A stretch of DNA of 64,000 nt from Brachynemurus nebulosus (GCA_035578155.1 JAPWDM010000008.1:18978842-19042841), one strand, 5' to 3'. Shown: positions 23,874-35,999, counted from the stretch's first letter. Notes: a model not told the origin generated them from the sequence alone. A program made the numbers and translations.

Positions 23874-24390
23874 TCTATTTAATAAATTTCTAACACTGAC
23901 TGACTGACTGACAACGCGCAGCCTAAACCGTTGGGTTTAGAAGAATGAAATTTTGCATAGGAATTGCTTATGTAACGTAGATGAGCACTAAAAAAGGATT
24001 TTTGAAAACTCATCCCCTAAATTAATAGGGGATGAAAATTTGTATGTAAATTCGTTATTTTTGAAGTTAGTGGTATATAAAAATGTGTTACTATGGCTAT
24101 TAAAATAAATAATATATTATTGAATAAATTTTTAACACTAATTGACAGACAACGCACAGCCTAAACCTGTGGCTTTAGAAGGATGAATTTTAGCACAGCA
24201 GATATGAAAATTAGCGTTTAGGCTTCAATTTATAAATAAATTTCAGTTGTGTAAACGTTTCTGGAAATTTATTCCGTAAGGGGTTAAAACAGGAAATGAA
24301 AGTTCGTATGGGAAGTTTAAACATTTAAAAATAAACACATTTCAAAAGTTGCAAAGTTTCACACTGGTATAAATTTCTAGCTGTAAGTGC
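23874..24390 (+). mobile_element. Helitron-like element, copy 1 (3' end not identified)
   Basis: Starts TCTATTTAATAAATTTCTAA after an A, followed by ACTGACTGACTGAC, CAACGC-CAGCCTAAACC and GTTGGGTTTAGAAGAA. It is homologous along its length to 44820-45384. Like that copy it is a dimer: a second, similar unit begins near 24117. The CTAG 3' terminus seen in the other copy is not evident, so this one is probably truncated. Non-coding. Confidence 0.68.
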
Positions 24391-24452
24391 GACAAACAAC
24401 GTTAAACATTTCTCTATAGCCGCACCAGAGACATTACCTACGTAAGCTGTAG

Positions 24453-25484
24453 CAGAGGCGTAACTACAAATTTTGCACTCTGGAACGAATTTTACTAAAG
24501 CACCCCTGCTTCAAATATTCTTTTTTTCCCCAAAAATTAAACTGGATAAAAAAAAAAAAAAAAAAACGAAACGGAATAAAATTTTTAGATATACAAACTT
24601 TGTTTTTATTTTATATTTTGTTTTGTTTTAGTTGTTAAGCCAAGTGCACGTCCAAAACGTCGTGTTTCCATTGGAATACTTTTGGAACCAAAAACGTGGT
24701 ATTTAAAGTAAGAGGTTTTCCTTTGATATTTTTATTATATTGTAATAAAATTTATTTATTTTCTAACCACATCGTAGTCGGCTGTGTCGGGAGAGTAGAA
24801 AGCCAAAATGAGATTGAGACAAGGGAGTGGCCTTCACAATCCAATAGAAAATGTTTAGAGTTATATGAAAAGGAGGCTTACTGGAACTGGCGTTTTCACT
24901 CTCGTTCAGCTGTCGCATCGCATCAAGAAGATTTGGCGTTCTTTGCCAGTTCATTACGCTATTTTTGATAATAACGGGGAATGGACGCCTTGTTAATTAA
25001 TTATGCCATAGAGCTCAGAGGTTACTTTCATGTAAAATAAATATTAGTTAAGTATATAAAAACTTCAAAAGAACAAATATGTATTTTTTTTGTGGAACAG
25101 ACTGTAGTTCTGTATACTTACCTACTTACAAAAATACATTTCTTTGTGATTGTTTCCAAACTAAGCATAGTATATACATAGCATAGCACATTTGAAGAAT
25201 AGGGGTAGACGTTGCAATATTAACTCATTGCACAATGTATTTCAAATTGTTTTTGGTTAACATAAATATATTGTGCGACCCTTCAATATAACCTACAAAC
25301 GATCCATAATATTGTGCAACCACAGATTTTGTGCGGTATTATTGATTATGTAGGAGCCGTTTAAGGATGACAACATAAAACAAACCAAACTTCCAAATAA
25401 AAATCTTCTTTTCCTTTTTGCGCCCTGTTTCGTCGTGCACCCTGGATAGATTGCTGCACTTCCTCCATTGTAGTTACGCTCCTG
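24453..25484. mobile_element. Non-autonomous hAT element with 8-bp target duplication
   Basis: Ends are CAGAGGCGTAACTACAA and, reversed, CAGGAGCGTAACTACAA. The 8 bases outside are AGCTGTAG on the left (24445-24452) and AGCTGTAA on the right (25485-25492), a 7-of-8 match. CAG-starting TIRs and 8-bp duplications are the hAT signature. Inside there are poly(A) (24548-24566) and short frames, but no recognisable hAT transposase. At 1,032 bp it is a deletion derivative or MITE. Its ends resemble those of the smaller hAT element at 38998-39313. Confidence 0.88.
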
Positions 25485-25492
25485 AGCTGTAA

Positions 25493-26671
25493 CACCAGGT
25501 ATCCGAAACAGTAAATAAATACGCAAACCATTTATTCGTCTTCAAATACAGAACCACATACCTATTGTACCTACCGCACATATGTATGTACAATAAGTAC
25601 ATACCTAAAACCTCCACGTATCCATACTTATTTACTTTGGCTTACTTTTAAACATTACATATATGTTTGGTTTTTGGAGCCGGGGGTACGCGGTGGTGGG
25701 CACCTTTTCCATCATTGTCATTATCTATCGTGGCGTGAAAAATGTATTCAGTCGTTCGTGATTATTCGTTAACGCTCGCCTACGCTCGTTGTCAATATAC
25801 ACGAGTGTAGATATTAATTTACATTCATAAACCCCCTTTCCATTCAGCGTAGCATCTAGTCAAGCTCAAGAGCATCTCATTGAAATAGCAAAAATGAATG
25901 AGTGACGAGGATAGATTATAGCAGAGAATCAGTTTTATTCACTTAGTCGCACACACATATTTGATGAAAACATTATAAAATTATCATTTGAACTACTTTT
26001 AAAATTCAATTATGTTAATATTTTTATACGTACCTAGCTATTTACCATTCGTTTCGCTTTATTCCACCATTCATGCGTTGCGTACGACAATTGTGTAGGA
26101 AATTTTCTCAAAATTCTTTCTCTACTTAATAATGTGCAAATGTTTGTACAGTGGCTCAAAATTTAATTTTAATGCTCATTAACTTAAATTATTTCATTCT
26201 GTTAAGTATTTCAGTAACTAGAATAAAAATTCCTACGAATTATATCCGTATTATTATGTATATAATAGTACTTTCAAAAAAGAATTGTGTGAAACGAAAT
26301 TTCTTGATGTTTGAAAAATATAATTATACATAAAAGTGAGATGCCTATTACAACAAAGAACATGAATGATCTGTATGTATTCTACTAAAATATTTTCAAA
26401 TATTATCTTGGTAAAGATACAACCCACGATTGACGTTTTAACGCCGAGTCTATATTTGAGTTATTCAGGACTTGCTTTATCAAATTTCATCTTGAATACT
26501 AATAATTTTTCTTTTTAAATTTTACTCAAATTTCATAGTATCTGATATATAAATTTTAATTTTGAAAAAGTAATAGTTTTGGCTTACAGCTTATATATAA
26601 CATAGTGTACTTTTTAAAACAGAAGATTTCATATATAATATTTCCTATTATCTCAATGTTTTCGTAAACCA
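25493..26671. other. Unannotated AT-rich stretch
   Basis: No recognisable gene. A less AT-rich patch at 25675-25760 (GGAGCCGGGGGTACGCGGTG) has no interpretable frame. Confidence 0.4.
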
Positions 26672-26843
26672 TTTGGTATAAAACCACTATAGCTTTACTA
26701 TTTTGTGAAACCACTCTAACCTTACTACTATGAACTTATTACTTTTGGTACAAAATTGCTGTAATCTTACTACTTTTGATACAAAACCGCTGTAACCTTA
26801 CTATTTCTGTTACTTCGTTACTTTTGGTATAGAAATTTGGTAG
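26672..26843 (+). repeat. Degenerate 31-bp tandem repeats
   Basis: About five imperfect units of the form TTTTGGTATAAAACCGCTGTA-ACCTTACTAC. The same unit appears in reverse as a longer array at 53141-53422 and as a short stretch next to the SINE copy at 29820-29885. Confidence 0.8.
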
Positions 26844-26844
26844 A

Positions 26845-27829
26845 TAAAATTATTGAAGAGATAAATCGATATTGCCTAAAGGTAGGTCCGAAATAAGTTA
26901 TTTTCAGCCTTGGAAAAGATCCTTCTTTAAATACAATGGTAGGTAATGCATAGTTTCATTCTTTAATTGATAAACTTAATATATGCCCTCGATTAATAAT
27001 AATTTAAATAACATAGTAATCTGGATGCAGTTCAAATAAATTATATATTATATTCTTCAATAAATATTGTAATATTCTTCAATAAATATTGTAATACATA
27101 TTTTTAAAATTATGATTCTGGATTGCAACACTTCACGACAAATTTTGATTACATTAAGGTAGTTGGTCCGAAAAACGATATTTCAAAAAATTTTAACGAA
27201 ACTTTTCTGTACATTTATTTAATTCAATGCCAATAATACGAGCCTATACCGAACCAAAAATTGACCGCCCCAATTTTGAGAAAAACGGTTCCAAAGTTTT
27301 GTAATTTTAATACGGGCTCTTATGGGAAGTTGACATACTCACAATACTTTTCTTTTTAATAAAGTGAAAACCTATCAAACGAATTTGATAAAAATTTAAT
27401 ATCTTATAAAATACAAAGTTACAAACCATATTTAATAACAAATAAAAATTATTGACCGCGCCGTTGTTGAAATATAATTTATAAACATCATTTTTACAAC
27501 GCTTTTTCAACAATGCTTTTATATTGCTACAGCATAAGTGCGCGGAAATGCAAAAAATAAGCAGCATACAAATATAATAACTGAATAATATTAATACATT
27601 AATTTTTGATAAAAGAAAATTTTTTCGCTGAGCTATACTTTTGTACCTGACTATCTCGCATCAAATACCTTAAGCAAATTAATATCATCCTTCAAAGGTC
27701 GCATTTAAGTTTAGATTTTATAGAATCAGTCAGCGACGCGAGGCCTGTGCAACGCCTCGAGCTGACCCTCTTTACAGGGTCATAGCAATATAAATAACTT
27801 AACTACTTAATAATAACTTAGACATAGCA
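26845..27829. other. AT-rich stretch with small tandem duplication and twin hairpins
   Basis: A 22-bp unit (TATTCTTCAATAAATATTGTAA less two bases at each end) is duplicated head-to-tail at 27051-27094. Near 27735-27782 two hairpins sit side by side: GAGGC/GCCTC arms, then GACCCT-CTTTAC-AGGGTC. No gene recognised. Confidence 0.5.
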
Positions 27830-27960
27830 ATAAGATAGGTCAAATTAACTAAAACTAATTTTATATCATCAAAAAAATACAACAAATGAAGCAAAATTAG
27901 ACCTAGTTTTTTGTCTCTTTTCCTTTTTGTTATTTTTACATTAGGGTAACTACTGTAGCT
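27830..27960 (+). repeat. Dispersed repeat family B, copy 1
   Basis: Contains ATAGGTCAAATTAACTAAAA, then a CATCA block, then AATGAAGCAAAATTA, CCTAGTTTT and TGTCTCTTTTCCTTTTTG. The same order of blocks recurs at 30851-30990, 37931-38030 and 53968-54095. Confidence 0.7.
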
Positions 27961-28290
27961 GAAAATTGTACGTTTGGACGAAATTTTTCAAAATCAAAGA
28001 ATGTGACTTTGTAAAAGTCATCTGACCCACTTTTAGTCATACGTGGTCTCTGATTTAATGAATCAATTAAATAATGTTTGAATTTTATTGCCAACAACTG
28101 TATGCGATAACATTCCAGTGAAGCATATTTTTCAAATTTAGAACCAAAACCCAAGCGTAATATGTTTTAAACAAAACCATTTATTGTTATTATTGCCTAA
28201 AGAATTAGGTGATATCACATTATAATAACGTGGGTATGTAAATCTATGATATGTACTTAGGTACACATACACATATTTTATACAATAGAG

Positions 28291-28293
<3 letters not shown>
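27961..28293. other. Unannotated AT-rich stretch
   Basis: Nothing recognisable; a 72-codon minus frame has no familiar domain. Confidence 0.4.

Positions 28294-28379
<86 letters not shown>
28294..28379. repeat. (TA)n microsatellite at the left edge of a TIR element
   Basis: About 43 TA units, directly abutting the left TIR (GGTGGTCCAGAATTATGTA) of the element at 28380. Confidence 0.97.
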
Positions 28380-28383
<4 letters not shown>

Positions 28384-29104
28384 GGTCCAGAATTATGTAC
28401 CGTAACTGGTAGAGCTCGTAGTATGTTCAAAAATAATGGTACCTTTTCATGTACACTTTTTTTCAAAACTCAATAATAAGGGAGATAGAACTCTGTAAAA
28501 GGGTGAAACGAAAACCATTATTTCTTAAATATTTTCCAAACGCTTTTGAATAACGAATTGATATTTTAGGGGTACTTATTTTGCGTTAGAAGGATTAAAT
28601 TTATGTCAACATTTGTTCCACCACTCATGACTAAGGGGTGGTTTTGGGTGTTAGGTGTGTTATCACGTCTTTTCTTTTTTAATTTGCAATTATTTAAACA
28701 AAATCCCTGATAATATAATTCCTCAGACAATTTCACGCAAAAAAGGTATAGTTGTTACATTTCAAAAAATATTACCGTTTTCGAGTAATTTAAAGTAGAA
28801 GTATCTATTTCCAAATTATCCTCTAATCATAAGTGATCGAATAATTGATACCATAAATTTAATTATCTTAATGTTTATACGCGCCCCTAGAATATGAATC
28901 CAGTAATCAAAAGCGCCTAGAAAATTTAAAAAATAAAAAAAAAACGAAGTCAGTTTCGTTCCACCCCTCTATATTTTACCCCTCTGCTTTATCTCCCTTA
29001 TTATTGAGTTTTGGAAAAAAGTGTAGATGAAAGCGTATACCATTATTTTTGAACATACTATCAGCTCCAGCAATTACGTTACATAATTCTGGACCACTCT
29101 GTAT
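28380..29104. mobile_element. 0.7-kb TIR element with arms of about 130 bp (GGTGGTCCAGAATTATGTA)
   Basis: 28380-28510 and 28975-29104 are inverted copies sharing GTGGTCCAGAATTATGTA, AGTATGTTCAAAAATAATGG, TACACTTTTTT and AAAACTCAATAATAAGGGAG. The right end reads CTCTGTATATATA, so the ancestral left end was probably TATACAGnGTGGTCC before the TA array expanded over it. No transposase frame. TA-rich flanks make the target duplication impossible to define. Confidence 0.8.
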
Positions 29105-29105
29105 A

Positions 29106-29713
29106 TATATGTATGTATTGTAGGTATATGTGTATGTATATACGGGGGAGTAGGGATGCATATGTACCAAAGGATATGTTATATGTCTCGATGATTGTAT
29201 ATATGTATGCGTCGTTATTAGTAATTCTCTCTTACCTTTTGTCTGTGTGTTGGTGTATATATGTACATTTTGTTGAATATTATTATTTTGGTGTAAAATA
29301 GGCCTCCCGTATTTGAGAAAGAGAAGATGATAAATACATTATTATACGTAATTATTAATTATTCCGTTATAATCTTTTTCATTAAGTTTTTGAATATAAA
29401 GCTTTTATTAATAGCACGCAAAAACATTTAATTAATTATTAATTGTTTTAAGAATTTTTTGGAAAAGTCTATTTTATTAAAGAGGATATTGTATTTCGCG
29501 GTCTTAGCAAATTCATTTCATAATAAGGTAAAATCAAAAATAAAATAAGAAGATACGCTGTATATAATACGATATATTGTGAACTGCGTTCACAATAGAA
29601 ATAACAAAATTTGGTACGTACCTTACCTAGTCATATAAGCTCATAATTGAGACAAATCTTCTATAAAAACTCATTTGTGCTGTAACTGTAGCGTATATTC
29701 TTTTTTTTCTCAA
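29106..29713. other. Unannotated AT-rich stretch
   Basis: No recognisable gene or repeat apart from scattered TATG/TACA dinucleotide-like runs. Confidence 0.4.
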
Positions 29714-29885
29714 TACTCGGTGGCCTAATTGGTTAGGAACTTGGCTAGTAACCAAGAGATCCGGGTTGAAGTCTCAGCCGATCCAGTTTGATGATTTTTC
29801 AATCACTATGTGATTTTAATTTGCTGTAATACCGTTAATTTTGTTATAGAGCTGTTGTGACGTCGTTACTTTTGGTCTAAAAATT
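29714..29885 (+). mobile_element. tRNA-Thr-derived SINE, copy 1, joined to 31-bp-type repeats
   Basis: 29714-29785 is tRNA-like, with a TGGCCTAATTGG A-box-like block, anticodon arm CTTGG-CTAGTAA-CCAAG (AGT anticodon) and a GGGTTGAAGTC B-box-like block. It is more decayed than the copy at 41903. Both copies share about 38 bases downstream (CCAGTTTG, ATTTTTCAA, CACTATGTGATTTTAATT), showing a common transposed unit rather than two independent tRNA genes. From 29822 the sequence is GCTGTAATnCCGTTA..., like the 31-bp tandem repeats at 26672. Confidence 0.75.
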
Positions 29886-30850
29886 TGATGGAGAAAGCTA
29901 CCAAAGAATGGATAAAGTTATACTCACTAATATCAAATTACCATTTTTCTTATTTAAAGAAACATGACACTTAATAATGAAACGTTAAGTATCCACAGGT
30001 AATTAATATACTTCACTAAAATGCCATTCAACTTAACTTTTAATTTGAATTTAAAAAATAATTAATCCGCAGATAATTAGGTACAATTTATAAACCTCGC
30101 CCACCAAAAAAATTTTCAAATATGTCTCAAATACTAACTCAAGAAGTATGCCGGAAAGAATTAATTTTTTTTTTATACTTATTAAATTATTGAACTTAAT
30201 TCAAATAGATTCTCAGCAATAACGTACACAGAAAATATATTCTTGTACACTATGCATACGAAGTGGCAAATCATATTCAAAATCACGTATTACATATTAT
30301 TTAAAGTATGTTGTTATTATTATAGCTTACATCTATCCATGTATATGTAAGTACTTACAAATCATAGAGAAAAATATGTACCCATACACTACAAACGCAA
30401 ACGTGCTATAATAACAAAGTGTAGAAGGGTACCTAAACCTATCAAATGTTTGTAGGCAAGTTGTACATACATTACTAGTTGCCAGAAATTTTTTATTTAA
30501 AAATAGCAGCGGTAATTTGGGATTCCACTTTTTATTAGGTATTTTTATCCTACCCACGAACAATGGAATTTTGTAAAAAACTACCCTCAGAAAACATACG
30601 ACCATTTAAGAAAATTCGAAAAAAAGAACGAGACGTCTATCTGTACTCGTTTACGTTTAATTTAACTCTACTTCTGTATTCAAATTTAAAATTTTCTCCT
30701 GGGTAAAAAAAATTTTCTTCCTGACTGAAAATATTCAGAGACTAAATGCTGTGCAGAACACTAAAAGAATGTTGTATGTTCTCTTCCTGCCTTCCTAGTG
30801 TTCGTAATACATTAATACTGTAGTTGGAACAAAAAATATACCCATAAATT
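29886..30850. other. Unannotated AT-rich stretch
   Basis: No recognisable gene; a 90-codon minus frame at 30333-30605 has no familiar motif. Confidence 0.4.
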
Positions 30851-30990
30851 TTTTACACGCTAAATGCTTTGGTCTGATGTCATTAAACAAATGTAGAAAA
30901 TGAAGCAAAATTACACGAATCTAGTTTTCTGTGTCTTTTCCTTTTTGCCAGTTTTATATTAGAGAAAGTATAGTAATTTAAAATTACACG
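30851..30990 (+). repeat. Dispersed repeat family B, copy 2
   Basis: Shares GATGTCATTAAA, AAATGAAGCAAAATTACAC, CTAGTTTTCTGTGTCTTTTC and CTTTTTGCCA with the copies at 27830 and 53968. Confidence 0.68.
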
Positions 30991-31605
30991 TCTAATTTTA
31001 CTTCATTTCTAAATGACGTTAGACTGTTTTTAATTGATTTGATTTATATCAAGCATTTTTATACGAGCAATTAATATAATTTCTGATATTTTTCGCGTGA
31101 AATTAATAAACAACATAAAAAACATTTAAAATGTTTTCACATTTTTATCTGTAAAAGAATATAACGAAAATTATTAACGTATAACATTGAGCCTATTCAT
31201 CCGACTAAACGGCTTTATTTGTATTTGTTCTGACATCTGTTAGTAACGTTTCAAAATAACATTTAATTAACAGCTTATAAAAAAAAATAGTTTAATAAAG
31301 TCAAAGAAAGCAAATCTTCTCAAATAAAGAAGCTCAATCACATTTGTGATATTCCTTTTACGTGGCTTTATAAAACTATTTTTAAGCAAATTATTTTATC
31401 AGTAAAGATGTTACATTGAAACGTTACCGACAGACGTCAGTACAAGTAGAAATAAAGTAGCTTGAAAGTCGCTTTGTCGTGCGAATAGGGTTGCATTCTT
31501 ACACATTTATACTTGCAGTGTGCACAGTAACTAGCTTTTCTATTGCACTGTCAAATTACATGTAAATACAAGTATAGGTACATACTGAGAACGCTGTTTT
31601 TGTGC
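30991..31605. other. Unannotated AT-rich stretch
   Basis: Nothing recognisable up to the TTA preceding the 31609 element. Confidence 0.4.
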
Positions 31606-31608
31606 TTA

Positions 31609-32561
31609 GGTCGTGGTTATATAGGAAGCGTGCACGCGCATGTAATACAAGCGCGAGTAAGCGCGTACACGCGCTGCAAGCACGAGCACGCGTTTGTAAG
31701 CGCGAGCATGCGCGTGTAAATTTGCTTCTTTTAATTTACACGCGCGTGCAAGCGTTTATGTACAGTGGTTATATAGAATCCTTCATAAGGTGAACAATCA
31801 AATTAGAAGACTGCACGGTCCCTTTACATATAAATAAGAGGACCATTAAAATAAAGAAGATTCAAAAACTTTTATAATATTGTAACTGACAATGGCTAAT
31901 ATTTCTAAGAAATGTAGTTAACAACTATTTATATCGCTTACCAAAAGCGTCTTAAAAATTATCGGTGAGAAAACGTATATACCCATTTAAAATAAACCGA
32001 CTACTGTAATATAAAGGTAAAAATTTAATTTCTTTGAAAATGTGACCCGTCCTATTTTGCATATAGAATGAATAGAAACAAATCAAAAGGGCCGGCATTC
32101 CTTTATATATAAATAAGACCGACAATTAAAATAAGAAAAATCGAAAAACTTTTATAAAATTACAATTTATAATGGATACTAATTCGGTTACAAAGAATAG
32201 GTGTAAGCATTTGGAATATGAATTTTCACAAATTAAATCTCTCAAATTTTAAATTTTAATTCAAGTTATTGTTAAAAATTTATTTATTTATTGTTGGTAT
32301 TTATCATTAAAAAGGAGCATTTATTATGAAAAATGCTAAAAATGTTAAAATCTGACAAAATAGAAACATTTACTCGCGCCTGCACGCGTGTGCAAAAATC
32401 TACAAGCGCCTGTAAGAGCGAGTAGAAGATTACAAGCGCGAGTAAACGCGTGTAAAAAAATGACTACATAACCACTGAATACAAATTCCATGTAACAATA
32501 TATACGAGCGTGCACGCGCTTGTGTTACACCCGCATGCAAGCTTCCTATATAACCACGACC
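31609..32561. mobile_element. PIF/Harbinger-like element with TTA duplication and GCGCG-rich subterminal repeats
   Basis: Ends are GGTCGTGGTTATATAGGAAG on both sides (inverted), flanked by TTA (31606-31608 and 32562-32564), the 3-bp target typical of PIF/Harbinger. Just inside both ends are degenerate arrays of about 18-20 bases rich in GCGCGAGTAAGCGCG and CACGCG, very unlike the AT-rich neighbourhood. A second inverted pair, CAGTGGTTAT, lies further inside (31764 and about 32477). A roughly 100-base segment is duplicated internally (about 31790-31895 and 32078-32175). No transposase frame, so non-autonomous. Confidence 0.85.
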
Positions 32562-32564
32562 TTA

Positions 32565-33659
32565 TATGAGAGGCATCTAATGTTGTGAAAAAAAATCATT
32601 CAAGCTGAATTCTTACATACATGTATGTATATACGTATGCAAGGAAACTCAAGAAAACACTAGTAAGAAAAATTGTCTAACTGTAGGTGACGATTTTATT
32701 GAGGTAGGCCGAGTACAGAATGTACAAGAGGAAAACGAAGAAAATAGTGCCTCAAGTGGACCATACAGGAGACAATAATAAGTTAACTGAGTATGTTCAT
32801 AAAAAAGTTACCTTAATCCAGTATCTAAAATTATACAGGCCGTTGTCAAAATTATCTGTCAGTAGCATATTCACTAAAGACAATAAATGGCTTTCTTATG
32901 TGGCAATGCCAAGCATAATTGCGTAGTAGGTATTTATAGGTACGTGCGTCCTACAATCAAACAAAGTGTAATAATCGTGGAAGGAACGCTGACAAGCTTT
33001 ATCTTGAGAGTATGTTTTGCAACAAAATTGATCTACATTCTACAAAATATAATAATTTGCCGTTATTGTTCTCGTTAATATACATATATGTATATGCCTA
33101 AAACTATTACTGAAAAATTTTTGCAAATTTTGCTTTTTAATGCAAATTATTGAATTTCAAAAAAGAAAAGTAAATGGTTATAAAGTATTATAGGATCTAC
33201 TACTACTCCACTTCCATGTGATAACTAAAGTTAAAGCTTATAACTGGTAGTTATGGGGACACGGCTTTTTATTTCTATTTAACTTTTTATAAATTTTAAC
33301 ATGTTTCTAAATAGATTTGTTGTCTCCGTCTAGATTAATGAGTGCATGAACTAATGATAATATATCTTACAGTTTGTAAGAATTATAAGTAGTACAGCGC
33401 GTATAAATGGGAAAGTCACGCAAAAGTCGTGTAGTTTTTCGATTTAACTTAGCAATAAATTTTATCTTCTTTTTCATCACCTCAGCCTCTGTTTTTTTAC
33501 TGTACAAAAGACGTGCTCGTCTAAAGTGTACAATTTCGCCAGTTCATATTTTTACCCCAACATAAGGGTTTGATTCATCCTTTTTAATAGCCAATAACGT
33601 TTAACAAGCATTTTTTATACCTACAGGCATCTATTTATTTACTTGCTATTACGGTATTG
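32565..33659. other. Unannotated AT-rich stretch
   Basis: Short frames only, none recognisable. Confidence 0.4.
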
Positions 33660-33663
33660 TTAA

Positions 33664-34593
33664 CCCTAGAACGGCAAACCTATTTTTTCTACTGTTAAAC
33701 TACAAGCCGGGGTATATATTTACCCCACGGAATTTTTTGCCGTAAATTCGTTCTGAAAGCAGTAATTTCACTTATAAGTACTGAAGAGCAAATTCAATTT
33801 AATCAAAGTCTAGTCGGTGAAAAATCGATTTAAATAGCTAAAAGTGTTCAGAAACGGTCAAACTGTCATTTAATAAATAAAAATTGATAACTATTTTTCT
33901 AATGAACCAATTTTCAAATTTGAGACGGGATTTTAAAGAGGACGCAAAAGATTTCACGAAAAAAAATGACATCATGATGCTTTGCAAAAAAGTCTATTTA
34001 TTTAAAAAGTCTATTTATTTGGGATTTTGAAAATTTAAAAAAAATTGGGAATTTCATATGTGGAAAAATCAAATAAAAGTGCATGAAATATTGGTTTTTA
34101 AGAATATCTGTCATGCAAAATGTAAAAAAAAAGAATTTAACTTATTCAAGGGCGCTACAATCGCTGCAATATAGTATTCTATGATCCTGCCAAAAAAAGC
34201 AACGTGTATCAATTTTTTTGCCATTTCCAGTGTATATGGGTACTTAAAACATGAAAATCATCACCGAAAATTATATATCTAATGTTTTATAGCAAAGTTA
34301 GGTTTTTATAAGTGAACCAAAATTATTTTAGTAAGAAAAATAAAAATAACTTATATACACAAAACACTGACGCAAACTACAAACCGGGGTAGATATCAAT
34401 CCCACAATAGCTTCACGTCTTTAACCCGTCACAGTAGACAAGAAACTGAATGGTCTCGCGACCCCACCCTACTATTAGAACCTTGAACTAAATTATGGTA
34501 TAGATGTTCAGTCGATAATGTCACTGACTAATTTGAAAACGTAGTTTAAAATTTACCTGGGGTAGATATCTACCCCGGTTTGTCGTTTCAGGG
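33664..34593. mobile_element. Non-autonomous piggyBac-like element with TTAA target
   Basis: The left end CCCTAGAACGGCAAACC and right end (reversed) CCCTGAAACGACAAACC are each bordered by TTAA (33660-33663 and 34594-34597). TTAA duplication with CCC-starting ends is diagnostic of piggyBac. The motif CCGGGGTAgATATcnAnCCC occurs subterminally at about 33713, 34385 and 34558. 930 bp, with no transposase frame. Confidence 0.9.
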
Positions 34594-34830
34594 TTAAGGT
34601 TATTCAACTTACAATCTTTCGACCTTTTATGAAAAGCAAGCATATCTTTGTGGGGGTATTTGTATTATTTCAAAGACAACTCTTTAACGTAAATTATTTT
34701 ACGATAAATATAGACAATTCTGATTCTGGTGCTAACCTGATGACATCGCACCTTCATCTATAACCGTGACTCGTTCAATATTGTCCTATACCTATATAGA
34801 GTGTATGCTTATGTTACTTGGAATCAGTTA

Positions 34831-35466
34831 CGCTCCTTTCATATTATACGGTTTTTGCCGTACGGCAAAAAACCGTACGGTCGCATTTTTTTAGTAGAGT
34901 GAAGAAGAGCATTGAACCTTTCACATTACACGGTCACGGCAAAATGCCGTTGCCGTGCCGTGTAGCAGCCGTCTCTTGCCACTGGACTTCACGGTTGCCG
35001 TACGGCGTTTTTAGCTCAGTAGTGTATGTAATTAAATGGATTTTTTCACATTAGACGGTTTTTTAACGTACGGCATTAACAATACTTTGTTGAATTTCAT
35101 GTTAATTATTAATTTTATTTGTGAAATGGATGAAACTAATGTTGAATGTGATAACCAGTATTTTAATAGATGATATGTAATTTGGAAATTGTGTGTTTTG
35201 ATGTTAAGTTCGCCAAGAAATTAATCAAAAGAGTCTGTAAACATCCGCAAACAGTTGAAAAACTTATTTTCGTCATTTTTTAGGTCTTCAAAGAATGCGA
35301 TAATAAATAATCCTACTTTCTATTTCCTCTGATTTATAAAATTAACCTTAATCACACTTGTTACTTGTATGATGTTGCAAATCAAATGAAGATATTCAGT
35401 TTATAACGGCAAAAAGTCGTACGGTTCTTTCCCGTACGGCGAAAACCGTACAATGTGAAAGGAGCG
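34831..35466. mobile_element. PIF/Harbinger-like MITE with TTA duplication and CCGTACGG motifs
   Basis: Ends CGCTCCTTTCATATTATACG (left) and CGCTCCTTTCACATTGTACG (right, reversed) are flanked by TTA on both sides (34828-34830 and 35467-35469). The subterminal region is packed with CCGTACGG/GCCGTnCGGC motifs, including a perfect 20-bp palindrome, TTTTTGCCGTACGGCAAAAA, at 34852-34871. From 35126 a possible short coding start (ATGGATGAAACTAATG) is shared with a diverged copy at 40443, suggesting the 5' part of a former gene. No transposase domain is visible. Confidence 0.87.
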
Positions 35467-35469
35467 TTA

Positions 35470-35999
35470 TGAGACTGTCATGAAAGTTTTCACTTCGGTC
35501 ATGTGGTCTTAAGCACAGTCACAATTTTTCCCTCATGTTAACTGCAATCTGTCAATACGGAAACTCTCTTTATTAGATAGATGTACATGTTTGGACGTGT
35601 GGAGTGCATCCATATAATAATGCATAGAGTACGTGCAGTTCCTACATTACCTTCATACGTACGAGTATATATTATGCACATGTGTTGTTGATCTAATAAG
35701 ACTTCAAGCAAGTTACGTGTGAAGCAATAAAAATATGCTCTACATTTATTCAAACATAAATATACAACACATGTACCCACTGTAAACTACAGTACAGTGC
35801 TTTACTATTTACAATGCTTACGGTACACTGTAAAGTTAAGCGTGGCAAAATATAACACGTATTATTTCTACATATTATGTATATAACTGAGCTAAAACTT
35901 TTAAGTATACAAAAAAGTGGAAAAAATGTTAATGTGGAAGGGTAGTATTTCAGAAATCTATGGAAAATCTTCAGAATATCATTCAACAATTGAAAGCTG
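35470..35999. other. Unannotated AT-rich stretch
   Basis: Frames of 80-91 codons on the minus strand show no familiar domain. Confidence 0.4.

Noticed and set aside
27735..27782. Twin hairpins considered as a terminator or Helitron 3' end
   Set aside because: No CTRR end, no repeat copy and no adjacent gene; noted only as structure.
31602..31793. 63-codon Arg/Ala-rich frame
   Set aside because: Translation of the GCGCG-rich subterminal array of a Harbinger-like element.
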